Program-made: the position numbers and the translations under genes
Shown here: positions 8,915-15,988 of the stretch, in pieces
Layout of the letters: the number at the start of each line of letters is the position of its first letter
Position numbering within the stretch: the first letter of the stretch is position 1
The notes under the pieces: model-generated
What the model saw: the letters and a program-made list of their open reading frames with translations, nothing else
Told to the model about the DNA's origin: nothing
Database searches by the model: none
Source of the DNA: a virus
IMG/VR virus record: IMGVR_UViG_3300044614_001667
Coordinates: 1 to 59,440 of that record
Strand: one strand, 5' to 3'
DNA length: 59,440 nt

Positions 8915-9397
8915 TCACCCTTCGTGCTTATTGTCCATGTACTTAGCAGCAGAATCAATGTAGTCAGCAGCAAGAGTTACTTTGGACTGAACCCAACCAG
9001 GAACCTGCATTGTTGGTGATTTGATCGATGACATTAGACGATCACAGCAGTGCTTAATTTCTTCGAGTTGGTTAAGGATCATTGCTCCTTCATCATCAAG
9101 TTCTCTGCCCATGGCGACATCAATATGATTTTCTACCATACCAAGAGATTCTTTTATTTGTTTAAAAGATTTTTTCTTTTTGTATTCTGCTTTCATTTTC
9201 TTTTCCATTGCTAGTAAGTGTTTGTAGTAATCTGGAAATTCATCTAAATGCTGTAGAGCAATTTCGTAAGCAGCTTTGTGGTCAGTAACATGCTCACGCT
9301 CTACAGTAGAACCAACTTCGGCTTGACGTATAACATATTTAACAGAGACGCCATGTTTTCTGGCTATTTCTCTTTCGGAAGGAACTCTTTTTTTCAT
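8915..9397 (-). CDS. Hypothetical protein with N-terminal HTH-like and DUF5661-like segment
   Basis: A 160-aa protein beginning MKKRVPSEREIARKHGVSVK. The first 30 residues read like a helix-turn-helix. Residues of about 35-65 (DHKAAYEIALQHLDEFPDYY) match the DUF5661-type segment common in phage proteins. The C-terminus PGWVQSKVTLAADYIDSAA is a short motif found in several marine phage small proteins. An ATG six codons upstream exists, but it lies inside GGAGGGAG (9406-9413), the best ribosome site, so the ATG at 9397 was chosen; it overlaps the previous stop as TAATG. It lies in the terminase region; function unknown. Confidence 0.75.
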   Translation of the reverse strand: MKKRVPSEREIARKHGVSVKYVIRQAEVGSTVEREHVTDHKAAYEIALQHLDEFPDYYKHLLAMEKKMKAEYKKKKSFKQIKESLGMVENHIDVAMGRELDDEGAMILNQLEEIKHCCDRLMSSIKSPTMQVPGWVQSKVTLAADYIDSAAKYMDNKHEG

Positions 9398-10761
9398 TAG
9401 TAAATCTCCCTCCATTGAAGACCAGCTCGGATTGTTGCTGAGTTGTTATTTAAATTTGTGACTATAATTGCATAGACTTCTGATGATGTTGAATCAAAAT
9501 TTTGAACGATAATATTTTTCTTGGCAGAAGAAATTGAACCAGTTGATGCAGCAGATAAAGAGTTCTGTGATGCCCCAGCAGTCACATAACCACCAAACAA
9601 AGTATCTCCATCAGCAACAGTATATCCAGTAGCTCCTACAGAATACTGAACACCACTATCAGCATCTACATCCGTCCAAGAAAGTGTGCCTGCTAAACTT
9701 GCTTCACTTGGAAGCTTGACAATCCTAAATGCCATGGATTCGCCAAGTGGATACAAAGCAATATTGTTTAGTTTTACCGAAATTCTATTTGGGTAATTAT
9801 TGAAAGTATTTTTGAGACGAATTGCTAATACTGGTAGCGAAGCACCAGCTCCCACTGTTCTGGCAGTAGTCATTAACTGCATGAAATCAATACCACTTTC
9901 TGTGTATCCACCTTCTGACATTACGGTGGAACAAATCTGATCCATGGAACCACCAGAAGTTGTGCCTGTGTTTAGGATCTCACATCTTACTGGGAGGTTT
10001 GGATTAGACATATAAACTTCTGATAGCACATTCGAGCAGTAATATTCGTGTGCTAAAATGATCTGTCCATTGTGAACAAATCCACAACGAATTCTACCAA
10101 CACCAAGCCACTGAAAGTCAATATAAACCAGTTGAGTTTTTGATGTGTTGATATTAAACTTGGAAGGACCAGTTCCATCACAAGGATCAATACTCCATTC
10201 TGATTGAGGAACTCTTCTCTTGTAATCTCCTACTGTCTCTTCGCTAGCACTACCACCAGCATATGAACGAACTACAAAATTGAGTGTGCCGTTGGTTGTG
10301 CCGTCAGAAGTTCCATTACCAACTTGCTCAAAGTAAATGCCATCTCTATCATCAAAGTATCCAGTTCTTTTGGTTACATTCTGTTGGGCGTAACCAAAAC
10401 ATACCGAACTAAAGATAACTTGAGATTTACCTGGCTGGTAATGATGATAGAACTTTGTTTGGTGAGAAGCACTAGAAGCAACATTAGATGTTGTTGTCAT
10501 CGTAGCACATGCTTTATTCACGTTATATTGAATGTTTCCGCCATTCAATTTTTTATCGTTGAAGTTAGGGTCAATAGCATAAAGGTGCTTATAGTCACCA
10601 AGAGTGAATGTCTCAGCAACTCTCAAACGACCAAAGGCATCAACCGCAGTCGCACCAGTTCCAGCAGTAAGATTACCGAAGTTATCGGCAATCATAACTA
10701 CTTCAAAGTTTGTTTTTTCCTGTGGTAGGAAATCTTCGTAATGTTTACTATACTGTGCCAT
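9397..10761 (-). CDS. Putative virion structural protein between gp16 and gp17
   Basis: A 454-aa protein rich in beta-prone, Gly, Ser, Thr and Asn segments, without a signal peptide or membrane segment. The N-terminal part contains DNFGNLTAGTGATAVDAFGR and HHYQPGKSQVIFSSVCFGYA, and the centre WLGVGRIRCGFVHNGQIILA; this resembles conserved structural proteins of marine phages whose exact role is not known to me. It starts within the stop of the 87-aa gene (TGATG) and its stop overlaps the next start (TAATG). It may be a capsid decoration, neck or fibre component; this is inference from composition and place. Confidence 0.65.
   Translation of the reverse strand: MAQYSKHYEDFLPQEKTNFEVVMIADNFGNLTAGTGATAVDAFGRLRVAETFTLGDYKHLYAIDPNFNDKKLNGGNIQYNVNKACATMTTTSNVASSASHQTKFYHHYQPGKSQVIFSSVCFGYAQQNVTKRTGYFDDRDGIYFEQVGNGTSDGTTNGTLNFVVRSYAGGSASEETVGDYKRRVPQSEWSIDPCDGTGPSKFNINTSKTQLVYIDFQWLGVGRIRCGFVHNGQIILAHEYYCSNVLSEVYMSNPNLPVRCEILNTGTTSGGSMDQICSTVMSEGGYTESGIDFMQLMTTARTVGAGASLPVLAIRLKNTFNNYPNRISVKLNNIALYPLGESMAFRIVKLPSEASLAGTLSWTDVDADSGVQYSVGATGYTVADGDTLFGGYVTAGASQNSLSAASTGSISSAKKNIIVQNFDSTSSEVYAIIVTNLNNNSATIRAGLQWREIY
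9406..9413 (-). promoter_or_regulatory. Ribosome binding site deciding the start at 9397
   Basis: GGAGGGAG on the minus strand, eight bases before the ATG at 9397. The longer reading frame would place its ATG within this site. Confidence 0.65.
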
Positions 10762-11024
10762 CAGTTTGCAAAGGCGATTTTAGTTACTTTGACATTAGAA
10801 CCACCCGCTGATGAGGCTAGCAGTTGATCACCAGTTTTTTGAATATATACAACCTCATATTCTTTCATGGTAAAAGAACCAAGAATATCGGTATCAGTAG
10901 AATCTTTTACTAACAATGCTGACATAGCATTCTGATTATTGAATACTCTAACCAGAGTAGCACTACCAACACTACTTGAAGCAGTCAAACTAGTCTCTTG
11001 ATTTAATAATTTAAGAACTTGCAT
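10761..11024 (-). CDS. Hypothetical small beta-rich protein
   Basis: An 87-aa protein starting MQVLKLLNQETSLTASSSVG, with alternating hydrophobic and polar residues suggesting a small beta sandwich (LLVKDS, YEVVYIQKTGDQLLASS, VKVTKIAFAN). Such short proteins occur beside phage head and neck genes, but I do not recognise a defined family. It is followed directly by the 454-aa gene with a TGATG overlap, so the two are probably made in concert and may interact. A late promoter-like AATAAATA lies at 11045-11052. Confidence 0.65.
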   Translation of the reverse strand: MQVLKLLNQETSLTASSSVGSATLVRVFNNQNAMSALLVKDSTDTDILGSFTMKEYEVVYIQKTGDQLLASSAGGSNVKVTKIAFAN

Positions 11025-11044
11025 TTTATTTGTGGTTTATTTTA

Positions 11045-11052
11045 TATTTATT
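11045..11052 (-). promoter_or_regulatory. Late promoter-like motif before the 87-aa gene
   Basis: AATAAATA on the minus strand, overlapping the gp16 stop codon and about 21 bases before the ATG at 11024. Confidence 0.45.
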
Positions 11053-11467
11053 CCTCTCCAATTTTTCCCATCTCTTTGATCATTTTTTGAAGATCGGCAG
11101 TGCTGCCGACAAACATTGTATTGTTAACTGTGGTAGGTCCTTTGCCTTTGACGGGAGCATCAAGATCCTTCATCTTCTTCTGAAGATCAATTAATTTATC
11201 GGTCATGTCTGAGACCTGCTTCATAGCGTTCACAGCGACTTCAAATGCTCGGGGGTGCCCAGACTCCTGAGCGACCTCTAAGGCGCCTTGTACGGCCTCC
11301 TGGCCCTTCTCTATGAGGTCGTAGAGCTGACCCCTGGTATATTCGTAATCTTTTTCTGGATCTTCTTTCTTAACTGGGGCAGCTGGCTTTTCTTGTATAA
11401 TTTCTGTTTCTTCTGATGTAACTTCAATGTCAAATATTTGTTCCATATTCTTTTCAAAATCATTCAT
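11048..11467 (-). CDS. 16: Terminase small subunit gp16
   Basis: gp16 is the oligomeric regulator that recognises DNA and stimulates gp17 at packaging initiation. The 139-aa protein (T4: 164 aa) aligns by eye with T4 gp16: an acidic N-terminus, the central helical segment DYEYTRGQLYDLIEKGQEAV through SGHPRAFEVAVNAMKQVSDM with the shared SPR/HPR...EV pattern, and the C-terminal NNTMFVGSTADLQKM matching T4's NATVFMGSPTELMDE. It starts inside the gp15 stop (four-base overlap). Unlike T4 it is not adjacent to gp17; four genes intervene. A GC-rich patch at about 11221-11340 covers its central helices. Confidence 0.9.
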   Translation of the reverse strand: MNDFEKNMEQIFDIEVTSEETEIIQEKPAAPVKKEDPEKDYEYTRGQLYDLIEKGQEAVQGALEVAQESGHPRAFEVAVNAMKQVSDMTDKLIDLQKKMKDLDAPVKGKGPTTVNNTMFVGSTADLQKMIKEMGKIGEE

Positions 11468-12276
11468 AGTAGATCAATCTCTCCATTAAATCCAAAGTCA
11501 TCATCTGCTGTCAATAAAGCATCATCTAAAGCATTGATAACACCGTCATCATTTTTATCTTCAAGTGCTTTTGGTGTGTATGTAAATCTAGCATTACGCC
11601 TGTTTTGATCTAAATCACCAACAGTTTCGTAAATAATTGCCTTACGAATGATATCGGCTTGATTGAAGGGACCGTAGATATATGACTTAGCAGTGAACTG
11701 AAAAGTCCAAATAATTTGTCTTCTGCCTTTAAAATCATCATCCCAAGAATCATCAAGATCAACACTATTTAATACAATGGCAACGTCTTTCTTTTCATCC
11801 ATTTCAGGAATAAAATTGATGGTGACGTTAAAATTTGGTTGAAAGTATGGTAAAATTTGTTCTACAATCTGTAGTCCATCATCCTGTGACTTAACCAAAA
11901 CACCGAGTTCAAAGCTAATGTTGTATGGTACTGGAACATACTGTACTTTTACTTCGTTACCATTATCAGCAATAATGCTACGATATTTTTGAACTGGACT
12001 TACTTTACGACCACCATCGTAATTAATGCCAGTCATTTCAAAATAGATACGAGGGATTCTCATGTACTCGTAAGGAGCACCTGGAGTAGGATCAATGTTC
12101 TCCTCAATTCTACGAACAAATTTATCCTTTGGACCATATCCAATAGGAACTTTTTGAACTTCTAGCATCTCCCCCGTCTGGGGATCTTTACGTTGAACTT
12201 CTAAATTATTAAAAAGAGTTCCGAATCCGACAACTGTTTTTTTAATTGCCTCGTTATAAAAATGTGTACCTAACAT
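11464..12276 (-). CDS. 15: Proximal tail completion / sheath stabiliser protein gp15
   Basis: gp15 forms a hexameric ring at the head-proximal end of the tail and joins the completed tail to the neck. The 270-aa length matches T4 (272 aa). The start MLGTHFYNEAIKKTVVGFGT, LFNNLEV, and the central PVPYNISFELGVLVKSQDDG...QILPYFQPNFNVTI block are the conserved family features. Its ATG overlaps the gp14 stop (TAATG) and its stop overlaps the gp16 start, placing it in the coupled gp13-gp16 operon. Confidence 0.95.
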   Translation of the reverse strand: MLGTHFYNEAIKKTVVGFGTLFNNLEVQRKDPQTGEMLEVQKVPIGYGPKDKFVRRIEENIDPTPGAPYEYMRIPRIYFEMTGINYDGGRKVSPVQKYRSIIADNGNEVKVQYVPVPYNISFELGVLVKSQDDGLQIVEQILPYFQPNFNVTINFIPEMDEKKDVAIVLNSVDLDDSWDDDFKGRRQIIWTFQFTAKSYIYGPFNQADIIRKAIIYETVGDLDQNRRNARFTYTPKALEDKNDDGVINALDDALLTADDDFGFNGEIDLL

Positions 12277-13148
12277 TAGAAGCTATCCATAAAATTACCA
12301 TACTCACCGAAAGGATTACCCTCAGAAAAATCTAAAAGATTATCGGCAGTGTCTTCAATGTATTTATTTTCTTCGTAATTGTTATTTGGATCTTCTAATG
12401 TAGAGAAAGATTCAACTGTCCACGAAGCTTCACTATCTTCTCCAACAATATTTTCTTCTTCGACAAATGTTCCTGTTCTGGTGATAACAGTAAGTATTCT
12501 TGTTTCTGGATCCCATTTCGAAACTTTTGCCGTAACGTCTGATACAGATCCAGTTACAATTTCACCAACGATATAATCTTCCGTACCACTATCTTCTAGC
12601 ATAACAATGTCTATAGCTGGAGATAGAATGCTTTCAATCAGATCTATATCGGCAACTCCAGTATTAATGGATTCGTTGCCCATTTCATAAATTTCGGCAG
12701 TAATAGAATAGAATGGCAATTGACCAAATTGGAAAAATACTTCTTCTACTTGAACAAATTTAATTTCATACAAGTCTTTGGTTAGTGGGAAGAATAAAAG
12801 ATCACCTTCTAATGGTCTTTTGTCCAAACCAAAAGCAGTACCCTCTTGTACCCATCTTCGAGAAGAAACATTAAATCTAATTTCTTGTGTTATTTTAAGA
12901 CCAAATTTACTAATAAATTCAGACTCACCAAAACCACCTACATTCTGTAAAAGCATTTCAATTTGAAATTGCTCTTCAAATTTAGAGTAAATTAAATCAT
13001 CTAAAGTGTTTTCTTTAAGAAGAGTTCTTGGTAGATAATAGATATCCGAACCGAACAGCTTAATCTGCTCGTCAACAAGATCCTGAACTAGGTCTTGTTC
13101 ACCTTGGTAACCATCGTAGTAGCTTGGAAAATAAGGACTAGTAGGCAT
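12276..13148 (-). CDS. 14: Neck protein gp14
   Basis: gp14 with gp13 forms the neck that caps the DNA-filled head before tail joining. The 290-aa protein (T4: 256 aa) has the typical start PTSPYFPSYYDGYQGEQDLV and the block GSDIYYLPRTLLKENTLDDL. The segment at about residues 185-245 (EDSGTEDYIVGEIVTGSVSD...GEDSEASWTVE) looks like a small inserted beta domain absent from shorter relatives. It begins one base after the gp13 stop and is followed by gp15 with TAATG coupling. Confidence 0.95.
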   Translation of the reverse strand: MPTSPYFPSYYDGYQGEQDLVQDLVDEQIKLFGSDIYYLPRTLLKENTLDDLIYSKFEEQFQIEMLLQNVGGFGESEFISKFGLKITQEIRFNVSSRRWVQEGTAFGLDKRPLEGDLLFFPLTKDLYEIKFVQVEEVFFQFGQLPFYSITAEIYEMGNESINTGVADIDLIESILSPAIDIVMLEDSGTEDYIVGEIVTGSVSDVTAKVSKWDPETRILTVITRTGTFVEEENIVGEDSEASWTVESFSTLEDPNNNYEENKYIEDTADNLLDFSEGNPFGEYGNFMDSF

Positions 13149-13149
13149 C

Positions 13150-13980
13150 TTATCCGATCATATCCATTGGTGGTAGGGAGTAATCTGTGAGCATTCTTGC
13201 TTCTAAATCTTTAACTTCGGCATCGCCATCCTCCCAGATCTGACGACCGTTTAATGTAATGCCACCAGGCAATTGGACGTTGTTATACTTAATCAGGTTT
13301 TGACCCCACTGGCGCTTCATCAAAGCAGTGGCATAACGCTTCACAAAGCTATCATTCCAAATTTGATTCCATGCTTGAGGGTCTAACGCTCGATAACATT
13401 CAATAACTAAATATCTACCTTCTATAATTCTTTGTTTATCAATATCAAGATATAATCTATCTTGGCGTTTGTTGAAACGGTATTGTACTAATCCACCAAC
13501 GTTAACCACCATGTCAAGAGTTTCAAAATACTGCTTGATCATATAGTAGTATGACATGTCAAAGTTACCAAAAGTATAACCAGATGAGAAAGAAAAGATA
13601 TCAAGTAGGAAATACTGGTTACTTAATCCCCACATTTCATTGGAAGAAAGATTAGAAGTAACTCCAAATACTCTTTCTATACCAATTACGTGATCAGGAA
13701 CTTCTATAAAGTTTTTTCTATTTTCCCACACAGATCCATCTGGATCATCTGTAGAAGTAATTTCGTCGGTCTCATTAAATCTTACTACATCTTCAGCAGT
13801 AAATTCATGCTTTAGATACATCTTCTCAATACCATCGTAATGGTATTCTTGATAATACTGTATAGCTGTATCGATGATATCATCAACCTGAGTATCGGCA
13901 ATATTGATCTGTAACACTGGAGCACCCAGCTGTCTTTTACAATAATCAATAAGTTGCTGTCTTGATGATGGCTGTGCCAT
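13150..13980 (-). CDS. 13: Neck protein gp13
   Basis: gp13 is the head-completion and neck protein bound to the portal and gp14. The 276-aa protein (T4: 309 aa) shows SSRQQLIDYCKRQLGAPVLQ, NIADTQVDDIIDTAIQYYQE and the C-terminal PLPG/LPGGITLNGRQIWEDG block typical of T4-like gp13. It is the first gene of the neck operon; a rho-independent terminator lies immediately upstream at 13993-14025 and carries a late promoter-like GATAAATA in its loop. No clear Shine-Dalgarno is seen near the ATG. Confidence 0.95.
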   Translation of the reverse strand: MAQPSSRQQLIDYCKRQLGAPVLQINIADTQVDDIIDTAIQYYQEYHYDGIEKMYLKHEFTAEDVVRFNETDEITSTDDPDGSVWENRKNFIEVPDHVIGIERVFGVTSNLSSNEMWGLSNQYFLLDIFSFSSGYTFGNFDMSYYYMIKQYFETLDMVVNVGGLVQYRFNKRQDRLYLDIDKQRIIEGRYLVIECYRALDPQAWNQIWNDSFVKRYATALMKRQWGQNLIKYNNVQLPGGITLNGRQIWEDGDAEVKDLEARMLTDYSLPPMDMIG

Positions 13981-13992
13981 TTAGATAGATAC

Positions 13993-14025
13993 AAAAAATC
14001 CCTTCTTGTATTTATCAAGAAGGGA
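13993..14025 (-). terminator. Rho-independent terminator after the 60-aa coiled-coil gene, with a promoter-like loop
   Basis: On the minus strand a perfect 10-bp stem TCCCTTCTTG/CAAGAAGGGA (13999-14008 with 14016-14025) has a seven-base loop and is followed by six T. It lies directly after the 60-aa gene stop. The loop and one flanking base spell GATAAATA, the late promoter-like motif used elsewhere in the window. Confidence 0.85.
14009..14016 (-). promoter_or_regulatory. Late promoter-like motif in the terminator loop before gene 13
   Basis: GATAAATA on the minus strand occupies the terminator loop. A transcript would start near 14002 and run into the neck operon gp13-gp14-gp15-gp16, whose first ATG is at 13980. 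Confidence 0.5.
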
Positions 14026-14032
14026 CTTAAGG

Positions 14033-14215
14033 TTATTCTTCTGAAGCTTCTTCTGCTTCTTCTGGGGGATTGAGAAGAGCTAAGGTTTCGAGACCACCTT
14101 GAAGTTTAAGGCGATACTCTTTTGCTTTTTCGAGATTTGCTTCAAGATCAATAATCTGCTTTTCGGCAGTAGCAAGTTGCTCTTCAAAGTTCTTTTTGAG
14201 TTGTTCAGTGTCCAT
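14033..14215 (-). CDS. Small coiled-coil hypothetical protein
   Basis: A 60-aa protein starting MDTEQLKKNFEEQLATAEKQ. Heptad-spaced Leu and Ile with Lys and Glu through residues 1-45 predict a single coiled coil; the end is acidic (PPEEAEEASEE). No catalytic motif is visible. It is monocistronic in layout, with a late promoter-like AATAAATA upstream at 14244-14251 and a strong terminator downstream. Its place just before the neck genes suggests a minor structural, chaperone or scaffolding part, which is inference. Confidence 0.7.
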   Translation of the reverse strand: MDTEQLKKNFEEQLATAEKQIIDLEANLEKAKEYRLKLQGGLETLALLNPPEEAEEASEE

Positions 14216-14243
14216 GTGTTTATATAAAATGATGTGACTTTTT

Positions 14244-14251
14244 TATTTATT
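14244..14251 (-). promoter_or_regulatory. Late promoter-like motif before the coiled-coil gene
   Basis: AATAAATA on the minus strand, followed by six A, in the 39-base gap between the oxygenase gene and the coiled-coil gene, about 29 bases before the ATG at 14215. Confidence 0.5.
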
Positions 14252-14254
14252 TAA

Positions 14255-14872
14255 TTAATTGATATGGATATTTAAAGAAGAATCGCAATAACCGAATATG
14301 CCATTAGGAATTAAATTAAATGCTAGTGAATATCTTGGGGTATTTGATTTATGTAATCCAACTCTATGATTTAAATAACTTGGAAAGAATAAAATATTAT
14401 TTTTTGCTGGGTAAATACTCCAAGTGCTACAATTATAATTATTAAAATTTGATGGTTTATTAACCATAAAAGATTGTGGTTTTAAATTATCATCAGAAAA
14501 TTCTATAGGAGCACAATTTTCGAGATCATCAAAATATAATACCCCACTATACAAACAATTTTTGTGATTATGAAAATGAGAAATGGAATTTGATCCTACT
14601 TTAGTTATCCAACTAGTTGTTATTTCAAAAGAAGTTGAATGATAATTTAATATTTCGTTTTTAAAAAAATTAAAAACATTTAAAATATCAGACTTTAATT
14701 CTATGTGATCATTTAGAACATTAAATTTTTTACTACTATAACAATTTTTACTAGTAACGTGCTCTTCAAATTCTGTAGTTAATTTTAAATTTTCAAATAA
14801 TGTTTCATAGTTATTTTCCAATTTAGACTGGAAAACTACAGATGGAAATAGTGGAATAATATTATGCTTCAT
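14255..14872 (-). CDS. Putative 2OG-Fe(II) oxygenase (minus-strand member of the pair)
   Basis: A 205-aa protein of the type usually annotated 2OG-FeII_Oxy_5. Such enzymes use 2-oxoglutarate, oxygen and Fe(II) to hydroxylate a substrate. HFHNHKN supplies the HxH pair at about residues 101 and 103, FFPSYLNHRVG the distal iron-binding His at about 169, and PRYSLAFN the 2-oxoglutarate Arg at about 180. SGVLYFD between them is the usual double-stranded beta-helix strand. It is transcribed from a consensus sigma-70 promoter (14901-14929) rather than a late one. The substrate is unknown; nearby fibre proteins or nucleic acid are possible. Confidence 0.8.
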   Translation of the reverse strand: MKHNIIPLFPSVVFQSKLENNYETLFENLKLTTEFEEHVTSKNCYSSKKFNVLNDHIELKSDILNVFNFFKNEILNYHSTSFEITTSWITKVGSNSISHFHNHKNCLYSGVLYFDDLENCAPIEFSDDNLKPQSFMVNKPSNFNNYNCSTWSIYPAKNNILFFPSYLNHRVGLHKSNTPRYSLAFNLIPNGIFGYCDSSLNIHIN

Positions 14873-14886
14873 TCAAAATAAAGTAG

Positions 14887-14915
14887 TTGTTCCTGCTTTG
14901 ATTATATGCTATAAT
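14887..14915 (+). promoter_or_regulatory. Sigma-70 promoter for the plus-strand oxygenase
   Basis: TTGTTC (14887-14892), a 17-base spacer, TATAAT (14910-14915) on the plus strand, overlapping the minus-strand promoter. Transcription would start near 14922, 18 bases before the ATG at 14940. Confidence 0.75.
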
Positions 14916-14929
14916 TAAATTATTGTCAA
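14901..14929 (-). promoter_or_regulatory. Exact-consensus sigma-70 promoter for the minus-strand oxygenase
   Basis: On the minus strand TTGACA (14924-14929), a 17-base spacer, then TATAAT (14901-14906). Both hexamers and the spacing match the bacterial sigma-70 ideal. Transcription would start near 14894, 22 bases before the ATG at 14872. Confidence 0.85.
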
Positions 14930-14939
14930 TAGAAAACAG

Positions 14940-15539
14940 ATGAAAGATAATCTACCACAAATTCCTAGGATTGAAACGTGGTTCCCAAAATGTATCTACA
15001 TTGTGGATAATGTTTGTGTAAATCTTTTAGATGATTTAAAAACAAAAATAAAAAATAATGATATTCAAACTAAACGAAGTCAAACTTTAAATGTAGATTC
15101 TACTCATTTAGTTAATAATGTATTACATAAAACAGAAGTATTTTGTGATTTGAAAAATACTATAGAATATCATGCTAGATTATTTTTAGAATATATGGGA
15201 TATAATTCCGAATATATTTCAAAATGTGTTGTTGTGAATATGTGGTATAACATCAGCAACAAAAATGATTTCCTATTTCCTCATACACATCCAGGATCAA
15301 TATTGGCTGGAGCATATTATGTTGAATCTGTTGAAGAAAATAATATTATATTTTACGATGATATGACATCATCATATGAGCCACCAACTACCATAACAAA
15401 CCTTTCAATGACCACATGTAACTATCCTTGTATTCCTGGTAGATTAATGTTGTTTAGAAGTAACCTACTTCACGGAACACCAAAACAAATTAATGATGGA
15501 CAAAAAATAGTTATATCCTTCAATATTAATAAACTTTAA
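14940..15539 (+). CDS. Putative 2OG-Fe(II) oxygenase (only plus-strand gene)
   Basis: A 199-aa protein of the same broad fold class as its divergent neighbour but only distantly similar. FPHTHPGSILAGAYYVE gives the HxH ligands at about residues 115 and 117, and LFRSNLLHGTP the distal His at about 178. Where the family normally has an Arg binding 2-oxoglutarate, this protein has QKIVISFN with Lys at about 189. It has its own sigma-70 promoter and ends with a four-base stop-to-stop overlap with the convergent 146-aa gene. Substrate unknown; regulation by the shared promoter region suggests early expression. Confidence 0.78.
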   Translation: MKDNLPQIPRIETWFPKCIYIVDNVCVNLLDDLKTKIKNNDIQTKRSQTLNVDSTHLVNNVLHKTEVFCDLKNTIEYHARLFLEYMGYNSEYISKCVVVNMWYNISNKNDFLFPHTHPGSILAGAYYVESVEENNIIFYDDMTSSYEPPTTITNLSMTTCNYPCIPGRLMLFRSNLLHGTPKQINDGQKIVISFNINKL

Positions 15540-15976
15540 TTATTTTGAATTAAATCTTCTGGATTTGGTTTATTTTCTTCAATGGTTTTTATTTCTTCCA
15601 TAATCATCTGCTCAAACTTATCTTCAATCCATGATTGAGTTTCTTCTGACCAAATATATGGAGTTTCTCCTTCTGGTTTTGGAATGGGTGGTTCCCATCT
15701 TGCCAAGTCCTTATTAAGAACCCATGATGGAAATGGTTTTTCCTGAATAAAAATATCTAATTCTGGATTGTAATAATCACCAATGCCAGCATAATTTCCA
15801 CGAAAATTTCCATTATATGATGTTTGCTTCCAATTTGAATATCCGTGAATATTTGCCAAATATTGAATACCAACATGCTCGGATTCAATTCCATTCTCAT
15901 CCAATAAATTTTCGTTATCTACAACAGAGATATGAATAACTTTATTATTAGAATCTAATTTAGCGAAGTGTGCCAT
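15536..15976 (-). CDS. Hypothetical conserved phage protein next to the adhesin cluster
   Basis: A 146-aa protein starting MAHFAKLDSNNKVIHISVVD, with SYNGNFRGNYAGIGDYYNPE and FIQEKPFPSWVLN in the centre and a C-terminal acidic helix. This aromatic- and Gly-rich pattern recurs in short proteins encoded beside phage tail fibres; their role is not established to my knowledge. An exact TATAAATA late promoter lies only 14 bases upstream, and no Shine-Dalgarno is visible, so the messenger may have a very short leader. It is the last gene of the fibre block and converges on the plus-strand oxygenase. Confidence 0.7.
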   Translation of the reverse strand: MAHFAKLDSNNKVIHISVVDNENLLDENGIESEHVGIQYLANIHGYSNWKQTSYNGNFRGNYAGIGDYYNPELDIFIQEKPFPSWVLNKDLARWEPPIPKPEGETPYIWSEETQSWIEDKFEQMIMEEIKTIEENKPNPEDLIQNN

Positions 15977-15988
15977 AATTTTTTATTT

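Noticed and set aside
9397-9415. Upstream ATG for the 160-aa protein (six codons longer)
   Set aside because: That ATG is inside the GGAGGGAG ribosome site; the ATG at 9397 overlaps the preceding stop as TAATG, the local pattern.
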